Below are positions 47,096 to 59,153 of a stretch of 64,000 bases of DNA, piece after piece. Within the stretch, counting starts at the first letter, position 1, and the number at the start of each line of letters is the position of its first letter. A program made the position numbers and the translations under genes. The DNA comes from Schistocephalus solidus (taxonomy: Eukaryota; Platyhelminthes; Cestoda; Diphyllobothriidea; Diphyllobothriidae): contig WEDG01002518.1 of NCBI GenBank assembly GCA_017591395.1, positions 1 through 64,000 of the forward strand, read 5' to 3'. Under the pieces are notes generated by a model, which saw only the letters and a list, made by a program, of their open reading frames with translations, was not told the DNA's origin and did not search any database.

Positions 47096-47845
47096 GTAAC
47101 AGGATGATGAAAATACGCTTGCTTCAATATACTTCGACCTCAAAAACGCCCTTTACAAAGTAACCTATACAATATTAATAGTAAAATTAATAAGTTATGG
47201 AATTAAGTCTCGCATTCTTACCTTTCTCGAATACTAACTTCGCAACCGATATCGAGAAGTAAAAATTGGAAACGTGGTCTGAGAACCACCAGAGGAGTAT
47301 TTAAGGGCACTATCCTAGGTTCCCTCGATGTTCGTAGCAATTCGCTTTCGCAGCGTGTTGTCGGTGTCTGGAATGGACTCTTAGAAGACGTCATACTGGC
47401 AGACACGACAGACGCATTCCAACATTAAATTTATATCCGCTTGACAAATACCGTTCATTCTTACAGGAAGGAACTACTACATCATACAAAAGCTTTGCGC
47501 ACACATACAAATAACGGTGATATCTATTATTTAACATAGGTAATTATCGGTCCTTCGGAATGACTGTGCCCAGATTCAACTGTTAAAAAATCACTTTCTT
47601 TCTACGTGAATATGTTATTCCCTACTTTGCAGTAACGTGTATTTCAACTGCAACATTTTAGGTAACGTTTTTTAATAGTGACTTCAAAGTTTATGCCTAT
47701 TTTCTTTAAATTTACTGAATAACTCTGCTGAAAAATATATATTTAGGAGTTTTTTCACTGTCAGCCTGATCCCCACTGCATATTTTCTCTGATAATGCCT
47801 GTACAGCGGCATCAATTAGAACTATTATTAGCATTTGTATTGTTT
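47096..47845 (+). mobile_element. Second LINE RT fragment and 3' UTR
   Basis: Plus-strand reading gives YFDLKNALYKVTYT, LISYGIKSRILTFLEY and a Arg-Gly-Val-Phe-Lys-Gly-Thr-Ile-Leu-Gly-like block, i.e. RT blocks 3 to 4 of another CR1-like copy, directly after the C-terminus of the previous one. At 47745-47830 a 3' UTR of the shared type occurs (GAGTTTTTTCACTGTCAGCC). Confidence 0.55.
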
Positions 47846-48009
47846 TTTAATTATGTTTTATCAGCCTCCTTCTAAAGGTTTGCAAACTTATTTTGAGTGC
47901 AACTATGCACAAGTATTAGAAATAAATAAGGTTATCAAGGGCTCTGCCCGTAACCCTTAAAATACAAATAATTTCATGGCTATAACTTTCTTTAAGAGTC
48001 TTGAGTGAG

Positions 48010-50935
48010 GACAGTTAATTAATTTATTTATTGCCAGTTTAAAGGCAAGGTCAAAAGAGATATACAGTAGAGGTTTAAGCTGACAGTGCAGAAAAACTCC
48101 TGATCGTTCTTTCAAGTGTTTACAGGAGAAACAATCTGCAGCTTATTGAGTTATTAAAGTTCGGGACGGGTAAGGGTTGAAACAGGTGCACTGTGTAGCC
48201 CTTCTCCTTTCAGTGTCATGGATCCGGTATTCTGCACCAGCAGGTATGTCGGCGAACAGTTGATCGCTGTCAACTGAGGAATAAGCCGATTATGGACTGC
48301 AGCGCCAGCAATATTGCCCTCAGCATGAAATGTGGCACAGGATACAGAGTCCGCGAACGCCATCAGAACGGAAGAGAGCTTCCATCGAGTCAGCACCCGA
48401 AATTCGTGGAAGGTTTCCTGAATGTAGAAAACTACTGAAAACTCTCGTTAACAAGGGATAGCTTTGCTTAATTTTGATACTTCTGGGTAGCTTATTCCAG
48501 ATTGCTATATCGTTTACCAAAATAACTCACTGTATCTAACGGTGCATGCCAAGGGAAGAAATAAAAATACATCTCGATGACTGGTGCACTGAGAGTGGTC
48601 GAGCTGCCTCAAAAATGTAAGGGGGTTAAAGTTACAACTGTTTCGAAGTTTAAACAGTAAAAATAGTCCTTTCTATAATTTGCGAAGGCGCCATGTGCGA
48701 TACCATGTGCGCCATGTGCGATACCATTGAGCGAAGGCCTGAAGACTCGTTTTTAAGGCTTCAGGCACGATGTTCGATCGGCCGGTTAAATCGATAGGAA
48801 ACTTTTAAATCGTCGGCGTACATAAAGGGCCTACCATAATGAAAAGAATCAGGAACATCGTTGACAACAGGGTAAAATAGACGTGGGCCGAGATCGCTTA
48901 CCCTGAATAACACCACTCCTCACATGCGTGGGTGTGGAAATACCATCAAAAATTTAGCTTGTTGTGCGTGAGCGTTCAAATAGGAGGATATTATGTTCAG
49001 AAGCTTTTTATCTATGCCGAAGGAGGCAAGTTTCAGCTGGAGGAGATCATGATCGAAAGCCTTTGTGAAGTCTAAATAAACGGTGTAAATTACAAAACCG
49101 CTGTCTCTTGATTGTAGCACACGATCAAAGCACGAGAGCTGGCAGGTGTCACAAGACCTTTTCTCGAGAAACCCATGCTGAGCCGCATTAAGTAGGTTAT
49201 TCTCTGTTAGATGACGCATCATCTTGTCTTTTATCAAGTTCTCCAAGATCTTTGAGGCTGCTGGTTGTGAATTTATTGGCCTTAATTCGTCCAATGACGT
49301 AGATCGGCAGTGTTGGTTTATAGGCAGAATGTGCGATTTCTTTCATAAAAAAGGTAAGGTTTCACTTTCAAGGGCAATAATAAATATCTTTTACATAAGG
49401 GACGGAAATATATCATTTGCATCCGCCTTAAGAACGCTGACCAGGACGCCATATTTTCTAGGAATGTAAGATTGACGAAAACGCCGAATGGTTACGGTCA
49501 CGTCTCAGGGGGTCAAAATTCTGGTTTCGAGGACGATACCGGTCCAAACCCGGATGTTCATAAAGGGAGTGACAAAATGTTCACTAAAAGTTCTGAACAA
49601 GAAAGCATTGAAGCTATCAGCCGTCAACTTAGCTTTAGCCATAGGGTTTCCTAAGTCGTCTCGACGTATGGGGTGCTGTGTTTGTCTCTGCGATTTTTCT
49701 GCATGCGAAAGAAGTTAAGCAACATTTACCGAAGGCTTTTTCGGAAAATTTGACCTCATTGGCTAGCTGGTTTTCATCAGACAGTCTATTAACATGTTCC
49801 AAGATTTGTTGGATAAAGGGCAAGACGAAAGTGTCGTTTTGTAAATGAAAACAACGTGAGAGTCTACGCAGTCTACAGCGGAAAGATAAAGGGAGGTAGA
49901 ATTCATCCTTGACATTTATTATTTTCTTACGGGGAACAGAACGAGAAATGAGTGGACCGAGCACTTGATACAATGTATCAATACAAATATTCACATCCAA
50001 ACATAGAAAGAAGTTATTCCAATCGTGGGAGTTAAGATTTCTTAGCGATTTCCCCATATTTGCTGATCTGAAATCGAGAAAAAAACTATATTTATTGAAA
50101 AATAGCTTCGTCAGCCTCGAGTTCTAGTTTTTAAAGAACTATAGCATGATCAGAACTCCCAAGTGGGTCTAAAGGGGACACTGATAATGACTGAAAACCT
50201 CCACGGAAAATAAGATCAAGTATGTTTGATCCTAGGGTGGGGAAATCAACTACCTAGTCCCACATGCCAACATCGATGGCCTCAAGCAAGTCTTCGAAAT
50301 TTGCAGGACAGGAAGGTGGAAACCAATGAAATTCAGGAAGGTTGAAGTCACCTGCAATCAAGCAGTACTTCAGATTTAAGTCAGCTGCGGTGTGAAATGC
50401 CTGCGAGAGACAAAGATCGTAATCATCGCTGGCGTTGGTAGGGTGATGGACACAAACAACGAGCAAAGAATAGTTATTTTTAGAACAAATTGGGGCAAAC
50501 AGCTCTCTTCTACGGTGGTGAATTGTCGATCGTCCAACAGCAGAAACGTATGTGGTTGCTTAACATAGATAAAACTTCCTACGCCACGGCCCTCGGGTCG
50601 ATCATTCCAAATGTAAGCGTTGCCTAGAATAGAGAGTTCGGAGTCGGATACACAGGGTGTTGTCTATGTCTCTGTACCTATTACAATGTAGAGTCGGTGT
50701 AAGAAACCAGATTCTGGAGCAAAGGCATCTTATTAATAAGAGATCTGGCATTTAAGACGAATATTTTAAGCGAAGATCTGCCTTTAGCAAGCATACAGTT
50801 GCTAGTATGCACAGAAATGGCCGACAATGATCTTACAAAAGTAAACAAATGGAGTAGTAAATGGCAAATACCATTCTCGCCAACCAAATGTCGTCTCTTG
50901 ATTTTTGATCCAAAACCTTCCACCCATAATCATCA
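48010..50935 (-). mobile_element. CR1-like LINE, long copy, minus strand
   Basis: In minus-strand order: LKIFVLNARSLINKMPLLQN (endonuclease start), LLVVCVHHPTNAS, CLIAGDFNLPEFHWF (catalytic block), a linker with Asn-Leu-Asn-Ser-His-Asp-Trp, RPINSQPAASKILENLI, AAQHGFLEKRSCDTCQL, VYLDFTKAFDHDLLQLKL, and near the end VNDIAIWNKLPRSIKIKQSY. The 3' UTR ends with CTGGCAATAAATAAATTAAT. The Tyr-Ala-Asp-Asp block seems lost and stops are frequent. A local tandem duplication of about 21 bp (GCGCCATGTGCGATACCAT-like) lies near 48.69-48.73 kb. It is convergent with the LINE pieces on the plus strand that end near 47.84 kb. Confidence 0.85.
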
Positions 50936-50949
50936 ATGATCAGGATATA

Positions 50950-51085
50950 ATCGGCTTGACCAACTTATGAAAACCTCAACGGCCTCGGCTTATATTTGAA
51001 CCCACGCTAGAAAGGGGAAGTCCTTAGTTAGCCAACGCTCTAACCGAGGCCCCACCGTGAGCCGTGGGTTTAACCACACTTGGGT
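50950..51085 (-). mobile_element. tRNA-derived SINE, family 2, minus strand
   Basis: The minus strand reads GGGGCCTCGGTTAGAGCGTT, then a TAGCGTGGGTTCAAATA B box, and the body GTTTTCATAAGTTGGTCAAG. This is similar to the copy at 58145-58290 on the same strand. It abuts the 5' side of the LINE at 48.0-50.9 kb. Confidence 0.55.
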
Positions 51086-51454
51086 CAAGTTACCCAACCA
51101 GCGTACTGCAACGTATGGAATCCCCCAATTCTGATACAGTAAATAACCTGCCCAAAGAGGATTTCTTAAGCAATTAATCTAGCACCCACCAGGTATAACT
51201 AATAACAGCGATGCCATCAATAAACGACTTAGGTCTTAGCAATACAAATACACGTGATTTAACGCCCAAGTTAGAAAATATCACCAAAAGCCACTCGCCT
51301 ATGCCGATTCATACGTAAACATTTCACCTCAAATACACTAAAGACACAAGTTTATAAAATGTACGTTTCGCTTCTCCTGGAGTAATCTTCAATTTTCGTT
51401 GCTATAATGCCCTCAGATGTTCGGAAGAATCTAGAAGGCATTCAGTAACGCTTC

Positions 51455-52725
51455 AACAGATAAAATAAATAAATAATTGTATTTAATGCCGGTGTACAAA
51501 CAATATCATGCCTATACATTGTAGATGGTTAATAAACAAAATAAATTGATATAGTAAACAGTTAAGCAATGTAAATGAGAAATAGGGTTTGACAGAAGGG
51601 CAGGCAGAATTTCGGTCAACCACGTACGTACGCAAGCCACGAGAAATAAAAGTGTGATGGCCGCTTCCCGCGCCTACTCTAGACACACTATCATGCCAAC
51701 CAATCACAGCACGGAGTCTTAATATAGATTAACCAATGAGCAGAGGCTATGTCCTATCTCGGAATGTCGAGATTTACGTATATCAGTGCTATATATGCAT
51801 GCTATTAGGGCAGAAGAAATATGCAACGAGGATCAGGCTCGCAGTGAAAAAAACTCACGGAGGAATACACTTATTAGTGTTTTTCCTAAATTTATGTTAT
51901 TCAGGGGAAAACAACTACTGCCTGTGGGATGATAGCAGTTCAGAACGGAAAAAGGTTAACACAAGTGCAGTGTGTTTACAGTCTCTCCATCTTTTTAAGG
52001 AACCGGGATTCTGCACCAGGCAAGGGTGCATCTGCGGGTGGTTGCTCGCTGTCTGTCGAGGTATTCACCAGTTACGAGCTGCAGAGACAGTGCCATCGCC
52101 CTTAAGGTAAGACCTGGGATCTGGCACAGATGCTGCGCTCTCCATCTAACTGGATGACAAATTCGACCGTGCCGGCACTCAGAATTGCTGGGAGCTGAGC
52201 TGAATGCAGAAAACTAGGCATAGTTCTCTTAAACAAGGAATACGATTGCAGGATTTTTATATTCTGGAGTAATTCAACCTTGCTGTGGCGTTTACCGAAA
52301 AAATGACGATACTTAACAGTGCATGCAAATGAAAGAAATAAAAAGATATTGCGATGACTGTTGCGTCGATAATGGTCAAGCTGCCTCGCAGTGGTAAGAG
52401 GATTAAATGTACGACTATTCAAAAGCTTAACAGTAAAAATAATCCCTTCTGTGATCAGCGAAATGATAAAGGATCAATGTTTTTAAGCCATTAGCGTTAT
52501 TAATACGTCAGATTACGGCGCTCCGATAATAAACACTTTGAGTAATATATTTTGAACCGATTCTATTTTTTGGTTCACTAGGGTGGAGAAGCCTTAATAG
52601 AAACGAGCAGTATTCCAGGCCAGGCCTAACATACATTTTATAAATGTCGAGTCTAATATCGATAGGTTTAAAAGATCCTTGTTCAAATGTGATGTCCCTC
52701 AAGGCTCATACACGGAACTATACAA
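51455..52725 (-). mobile_element. CR1-like LINE, 3' end, minus strand
   Basis: The minus strand gives IYKMYVRPGLEYCSFLLRL near 52630, then FFGKRHSKVELLQN and a Phe-Leu-His-Ser-Ala segment near the C-terminus. The 3' UTR has blocks in common with the 48.0 kb element (GGNATTCTGCACCAG on plus, TGCTCGCTGT). The tail reads ATTATTTATTTATTTTAT on the minus strand at about 51.46-51.48 kb. It is truncated at the 5' side. Confidence 0.65.
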
Positions 52726-54239
52726 TCGATATGGTCTTAGATCCTCTAGATCAAAAGACTCCTAAATGATTTCACTTTCCCATGAAAATTAAAACACGAC
52801 CAAGATGTTCTCAGAATGAATATACTAAAAAATCACAACGGCCCCGAGACACTAAGAACAACGAAAATACTACAATAATCGCCACATTCGAAAATGCCCA
52901 ACGAACAAACTTCTATTCCTTAAGATACGCGATACTCGAAAAAGTCGAACCATAGATGAATTTAAAGTTAAAATAAAAAACGTGTTAAATAGTAACGCGC
53001 ATTTTTTGTTGAATAAAATCAGACATTCTTCGAGTAAATTCTTAAACATAGAATTCGGATCCAATGGGCTTTCATAACGCCAAATTCCAAAATCAACCTC
53101 AAACTATAAATCTAAATAAACGTTTATACGTATTTTTGCGTGCGTCCTACGCCGCGACGGAATGATGAACGGATTTTTCTGTCCCCTTGCGTTGTCGGCG
53201 ACAATCATACCAACGGAACTAGAAATACCGGCCAGAAGTTTCTACTGATAGGTATTCAGGCAGTTGCAGCGGGCCTTGAGTTGCAGTTGCAGCCATCGAC
53301 TTTCATTCCGGAGATTCGTGCCCAGCTACACGTGGATGGGATAAATTTTCGTAAAATATTGAAGTGTAGAAAAGGATTAAAACTGCTAAAACCAAGGTAT
53401 ACGAAAAAACTAACGCTAAGTGGGTAATTGTGTGTCTAAACTACAAACTACAAGAGGACGGTAAAAACGACAGTGGATGGTTATAATGCAGACTTACGAA
53501 AACGTATCCTTCGTAGATAGCAAGTGCTGTTGAGGATTGTAATGAGCTCTTCACTAGATCGAGAAAGCTATGTACCAAGGAAGATGAGCAGAGTCAGGAG
53601 TTCAATTGAGATGACGTCTGGTGGAACGCGATCGAGTTGCAATTGACGGCAACTAATTGAGACATATCAGCACAATAAAGAGAGCGCTGATACATGCAGG
53701 AGCGAAAACAGGATACGCCGCATTTGCGAGTCAAAGTTCGCTGTGTGTATTTTTTTAGCCCATTTAAACAAGCGTACATCAAGGTTAGGTTGAACAAAAA
53801 AATACAAAATGTGAATTGTACAAATACTTACAGTATCTAGCGGACATTTGGGTAGATTTTTGTATTATTTTCTAGGTATAAATAGGGCAAATCCGGTAGC
53901 TATAGGCGGTCTCTTCTTCCATTATGCACGGAGGCTCTCACTTTGAAAATAGTTATATCTACCATAAAAAACTATTTATTTCTCTTTTTTACATTTTGAA
54001 ATGTTTTCCTATAGCATGTTTATTGTATTCATAATTTTATGCTTCAAAACGAATTTGCTTTACAACTACATACAAAGTTCTTCTTTGCATTCTATGCTTG
54101 TAAGTAATATAAAAATTTAGCATTTTTGGTATCATCTGTGTCGCTCAATTGAGTAACTCATCTCTTCAGGCTTATTAATAAGCCTGTGGATTAGTTGTTT
54201 ATTAAACGGGACCAGACAATAATCAATCCCATATTATTA
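52726..54239. other. No clear gene; possible LINE relic at 52.75-53.1 kb
   Basis: A minus-strand frame at 52870-53064 may be part of the neighbouring LINE. A plus-strand frame at 53140-53427 has no motif that I know. The rest is AT-rich and featureless. Confidence 0.3.
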
Positions 54240-54610
54240 ACTTAAATGTGATAACTGTTTGATAGCATTGGAAATTTCGTACCGTTGAATGATTCATACA
54301 TCTAATCCGTTTCCATCGTTTTTAGAGATCAGTCCCACAAAGTCTACTTCTATCTCTTTCGAAAGAAACCTCTCGAAAGTCCCTATCTGAGAGCTTTCCA
54401 TTGTCCCTAAGAAATCGTACCGTGAAACATTAATCTCTAAACTCTATAGGTGTTTTTTTTCATTTTTGCACACTACTGTCTAAGTTTACAACTATAACAA
54501 TGCTTAAGTGTTTGCAGAAAGGTTGGGTTTGCTTTAAGTTTTTTTCCTGTGCTCTAAAGAGATTGACCGCACCCAAAGGTGTGCTTTACCAATAAACCCA
54601 TTAGCTTATT
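54240..54610 (+). repeat. Dispersed repeat family B, copy 2
   Basis: This matches 19.68-20.20 kb in the same orientation: CTGTTTGATAGCATTGGAAA, GAGATCAGTCC, TTTGCACACTACTG, and the end block TTTTTTCCTGTGCTCTAAAG ... CAATAAACCCATTAG. No coding potential is seen. Confidence 0.55.
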
Positions 54611-55372
54611 TAGTTAACTTAACTTGTGGTCACTTAAAATGTTGGATTCGAGGCCTCATCTTGGAGAGGATGAGGATCCGTCCAGCCATTGCCACGGCGG
54701 ATCGTCTTGCTCTCCAGCACGCTCTGACGATCTCGTCTCCTAGTGAGAACATAGTCCAGCAGCAGCAGCTGGCACCGCGATCGGACTGCATCGACGTTGC
54801 ATTCTGCCGCGTTGGAAGGCTGTCGAAGGTGTTAGACAGCAGGAGACTATGTTTCGCGCAAGTGATCAAAAGATGGAGCGGCTATCTTTACAGCCACCAA
54901 GATCATCGGAACCCAGGATCGCCTCCCACGTGGCGGGTCTGTCCTTGCGCCGGCGCGGAACTCGTCAAGGGCAACCAGTTTGTCTGCCTTCGGCACAGAC
55001 GCCAAGAAGGCGTGCGTTTCCTTATATAATTTATGCGTCGACTCATCTGATCTCATCAGGTGGGAGGAGTGAGGGCGTAGGAGCTGCTGATGTTGGTGGA
55101 GTTGGCTCCCGAAGAGGCAGACATAGTGTCATCAAAATTGTCGTTGAGCTCCTGCGGTAGCCTGGGCAATCGAACCACGATGTCGTTAAAGAGTGCAACG
55201 GAGTCACCAGCGTCCCATCACCATCCCTCTGGGTGTAGCCACCTCCCACCTTCTCCAACTCCTCCACCTGACAGCGAAGCAAGTCTCACTGAGAGCACTG
55301 ATTGCAACCTTGTGGATGTCCAGTTCTCAAACGACCAGCGCTATCCTCACTTCGAGGCGATTGCTCCTTGAA
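54611..55372 (-). mobile_element. RTE-type LINE endonuclease fragment
   Basis: In minus-strand order: LDIHKVAISALSETCF (start of the apurinic-type endonuclease), EELEKVGGGYTQRDGDG, DIVVRLPRLPQELNDN-like in a shifted frame, a Ser-Tyr-Ala-Leu-Thr-Pro stretch, KLYKETHAFLASVPKADKLV followed by a Asp-Glu-Phe-Arg-Ala-Gly block replacing Gly-Asp-Phe-Asn-Ala-Arg, then ITCAKHSLLLSNTFDSLPTR and SKMRPRIQH. This is the endonuclease type common in flatworm and other metazoan RTE elements. The catalytic Asn is lost and frame changes occur, so it is inactive. Confidence 0.75.
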
Positions 55373-55424
55373 ATCTGTATAGAGATAAATGATTCTTTTG
55401 CAAAACCCATAAATGCATAATGAC

Positions 55425-55478
55425 AATAAAACTATTATTATTATCATTATTACTATTATTTGTATTATTATTATTAAG
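55425..55478. repeat. (TTA)n microsatellite
   Basis: An imperfect TTATTATTATCATTATTACT run stands just upstream (relative to the minus strand) of the RTE fragment. It could be the simple-repeat tail of another element. Confidence 0.85.
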
Positions 55479-57700
55479 CAGTGCTGCACCTCTAAACAAA
55501 AGCTTGTAGAGGTACAGCGTAGAAGCAGATGCCCAAGGTAAGGCCACTACAAGCTTACACACATACTATCAGAATTGAAGAAGCATCTGACAAGAATCGC
55601 GGTTCCCTATTCAAGGCCCTTTAAAAGTTTCATGTGCACTTATTAATAATCTTCTATTCGTTTGCAAATGTGTGATGGAATGAAAACATTACTGGGGTTC
55701 CATCTGGCCTCTGCTGAAAGGGGAGTTTCTAAAGCATTTGGAGCTCAACGAGGTTGTCACGACTGTCAATTTTCGGGCTAAGTTACTTGACGACACCCTG
55801 AGACGATAGCCCGGTGTCTTGAAATCAAGCCGGAAAAAATAACAAATTTTGTGAGGAAATAAGAGGACAATGGGATATTAGTTTCCGCACCTGAGTGATC
55901 CTCTAACCTCGATCAGCCGACCAAGATGAGATCGGATGTTACACTAACATTTTTTTCAGCTCAACCACGAGGAACACCAACGTCATAATTAAGTGGCCTT
56001 TTTTTCAATCGAACTTTGTTTTCTCCTGCCATATATGCCTCAATGGTTTACATAGTCCCGGAAATTAGCGTATTCTTTTCCCCTCATAAACACAAATGCC
56101 CTCAATAAACTTTAGTCATGGAATGCGAAACTAAATTGGATTCAGCTTTACTTTGTTGCGACCAGTGCGAAGTCTGACCATCTCACACTGTGATAATTTT
56201 GATGCCGGTTGACAGGCATCATCCAAATAAATAGACAACATGTACCAAACAATTAATGAAGTAAATCTTGATGTGGAACTGAAGAGCTGTTTGGGTTTTG
56301 GCCAATAAGCAGATCATTGAACTTATTCAGGAGAAAAAACTGCTCTCTGGGAAACAGTGTTAGACAAGAACGGCTTCTCAGTTCGAGTCCGGGCTGTTCT
56401 GAATCTTCAGCGAAAGAAGAAGAGCATATAAGAAACCGGCGTGGACTAGTAGTGGATAAGATTTGGAGGGATTTCTGAGTGCATGTAAGGAAGTCCCTTG
56501 CTTAGAAACTTAGCTACTAATTCTCTTGCAATCAGCTAGCGTTTTCTAGATGACTCATTGGCTCCATTTTGCTTCGAGGCGCCAAAATAGATTGGCCAAA
56601 CGCAAAATTTGAATGTCCCACTGGCCAAAAAATAAAGAATTTGATCTCCATTAGGTATAACTGTGTGTATTGTCAAATTTAGCTTACTAGGGCATCGTTT
56701 GGTATGAACGCAGTAAAAAACACCTTCGTCTGAAATTTACGCTTCGCAGGTTTCCGTGACCCAACACCCCACTGGGTACTCACTTTTACGCCTGCAACTC
56801 GCTTAGCGCTCTGGCTCATTTTTGGAGCCTTATCCTAATCTGTTGTCAATGAGCAGCCATATGCTTCAATAGCGCGCTGCAGTTGCTCAAATAAATGCTA
56901 CCCTACCACCCTGACAGACCCTTCACTGCTCCACTAAACCCCACAGTTGCAGCAGTTTGGTTCTTCCAAATAACTCTCACGAAATTCTCAAGTTCTCTAA
57001 ATTCTGTTTGTGCTTTCCATCCACGAGGATGTTTCACTGCTTCGTGCAGGATTCGCGTATTTTTATCTCAAAACACTGAATTTGTAGCCTGTGGTTGTTA
57101 GCGGGGAATGATTTAGCTGCAGTGAGCGAACCCAAAATACAGTAGACGGAGATATATCACTTATAAACCTCTAAGTACATTGTATATTAAAATATGGAGT
57201 TGATATGTTACAAACAAGGAGGGGCTAATAGGTGACCAGTGAGGGGTCACGTCGGGTAAGAACGACGGGTCATTCTCCGAGACGGGTTCATATGATAATA
57301 GCTACATACGGCCGTTAACCAACCATAATCCGTTATCTCTGCTCCAAAGCAAAACTAATTCGCTCAGCAGCCACACTGCAGTCACCCCTTCGGTGGGCAA
57401 ACTGAACAAGATGAGGATGGCCAGTGCGTCTCCGGATCCAACCTTTCCCCAATGTGTACAGCGCTATCGAGAGAGTTTATGCGATCACGTAGGCGGCGCA
57501 GGATAATTCAGGTCACCCTTAATCTAAGCAGAAGCAGTAACCCATGTTCAAGTTCTGCTACCACCTTGAATAACTAAACAGTCGGCCAGTCCTCGTCCAT
57601 CTTAAAATGGTTTTAGCATTATCTTAACGGATCCATTTTCTGTATATGGGCACTCACTCGTCCCGCTATGCCTTGAAGCATTATTAATATTCTCGAACGA
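55479..57700. other. No recognisable gene
   Basis: About 2.2 kb without an identifiable exon, RNA gene or repeat. One plus-strand frame (56895-57101) is featureless. Confidence 0.35.
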
Positions 57701-57704
57701 AACC

Positions 57705-57875
57705 GACAAGACAACGAACTCGTGGCGCAGAGGCTTAAAACGTTGGACTTTTAACTAACAGGTCACGAGTTCTAGCCTCGGCTGTCGCAAAACTTGGGTT
57801 GGGTATGACTGGCTGATGACGGCTAATAAGCTAGAAATGGTCATTTCAGTCTACATGGGTTTTGTCAGTAATGTC
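57705..57875 (+). mobile_element. tRNA-derived SINE, family 1, most complete plus copy
   Basis: The head is AACTCGTGGCGCAGAGGCTTA and ACGTTGGACTTTTAAC, the B box is GAGTTCTAGCCTC, and the body is TATGACTGGCTGATGACGGC, AAGCTAGAAATGGTCATTTC and CAGTCTACATGG. It matches the 9.8 kb minus-strand copy along its length with scattered changes. Confidence 0.75.
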
Positions 57876-58144
57876 ATTCTGGATCCACTTTTGTTAATCA
57901 GTTATGATTCAATGGAAAAATGGCACAGACCAGACTGTACCACCCCATCTGCACGCAGAAAAATCATCGAGCCCTAGGAATTCTTATACCAAAACACGCG
58001 CATATGCTATGCCTCCCAGCAACAGGTCGATCTCGCAGCGGCAGCATGCGTGCGATTGAATTCTCCGGCGTAGTTGCGGCTCCATGCACCTCAATTATGC
58101 GGGGAATGTCAGTTAAAAGGGAGGTCTTTGACAAACTCTGATAA

Positions 58145-58290
58145 TTCCTTCGACCCAGTTGTGAAAATCTCGGCGACCTCGGTGTGATTCGAACCCTCTT
58201 CAGCGAGAGGAAGGCCAACGATCTAGCCCCAACTCTGTTGCCAGGCCCCCCAACGGAAGTCGTGAGTGTAATCACACTAAGGTCAAGTGT
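58145..58290 (-). mobile_element. tRNA-derived SINE, family 2, minus strand
   Basis: The minus strand reads GGGCCTGGCAACAGAGTTGG, GATCGTTGGCCTTCC, a good B box GGTTCGAATCA, and the body GATTTTCACAACTGGGTCGA. It is immediately followed by a plus-strand member of the same family, so the two form an inverted pair. Confidence 0.6.
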
Positions 58291-58400
58291 GGTCGTCTGA
58301 TTAAACTGAAGGCTCTCGGCCAGAGCCTAGTTGGCTGTACGTAAGGCTTCCCCTTGCTGGCGTGGGTTAGAATCCCACCAAGCTTTTCACAATTGGGTCA
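58291..58400 (+). mobile_element. tRNA-derived SINE, family 2, plus strand
   Basis: CTCGGCCAGAGCCTAGTTGG, CTGTACGTAAGGC, CCCCTTGCTGGCGTGGGTTA, GAATCCCACCAAGC and TTTTCACAATTGGGTCAAAA match the copy at 4205 and the family 2 body. Confidence 0.6.
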
Positions 58401-59153
58401 AAATATTATGTCGCAGTACAAGTGACAATAGACCGAGCGTGGCAAGCGTAAACTAGCTGTTGGAGTTGCCAGATCCTGTGCCTCCTCATAATTCATCGCT
58501 GATTGTCTCGATGAGACTCGTTTTCAACCTTGACACACCGTCATATGCAGTGTGCCATTAAGCGGCCGACCAGGTCTTGGATCCGGAAAAAGGCATGACC
58601 CACATAGCCAGATGCATTCTACCTATTGATCGTCGAAATTAGGCAACAGTAGCCAGCCGACCAAACGACCTGCGCTTGGTTTTGATGCTACCACAGTTCA
58701 ATTCCCACTTGGCCAATAGGAGGCTGTAACCTGACTGTGGGCGAGATCAGACAGGAAATCTCCGATCGGTGGTACCTGATGTAGCAGTGCTCTCCCTTGA
58801 GAACAGATTAGATAAGGGAGCGGCCAAACAGCTCTACTCACCCACCCCGCAAGGCCCCCACGAAAGAGCAGTAGAAGTCGGTTCTTTAAGAGGTTTTATT
58901 TTTGAAATGTTAAGACGCTGTCCGTAAAGAATACATGTTCAGAAGGGGTGGGAAGGGGGCGGGGGAGGTTTGAGAAATCTAATAGAAAAATAGACGGGTG
59001 AAAATTCTGTAAAAAAATGCATGCTGATATTCAAGCGTTGCAGATATACAACAACCAAAGGGCACGAGGGGTAGTCAAGATGATGCGTATATATTGCCCA
59101 AACAGGGCAATATAAATGGACTTATAATATCAGGATAAGAAGAATAAAGAGCG
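58401..59153. other. 3' flank and 3' UTR of the SETDB1-like gene
   Basis: The minus-strand SETDB1-like gene ends at 59154. AATAAA on the minus strand (plus coordinates 58895-58900), about 255 nt past the stop, is a plausible polyadenylation signal. Nothing else is recognised. Confidence 0.4.

Noticed and set aside
48690..48730. CRISPR-like direct repeats
   Set aside because: Only one 21-bp local duplication inside a LINE; no spacers, and the genome is eukaryotic.
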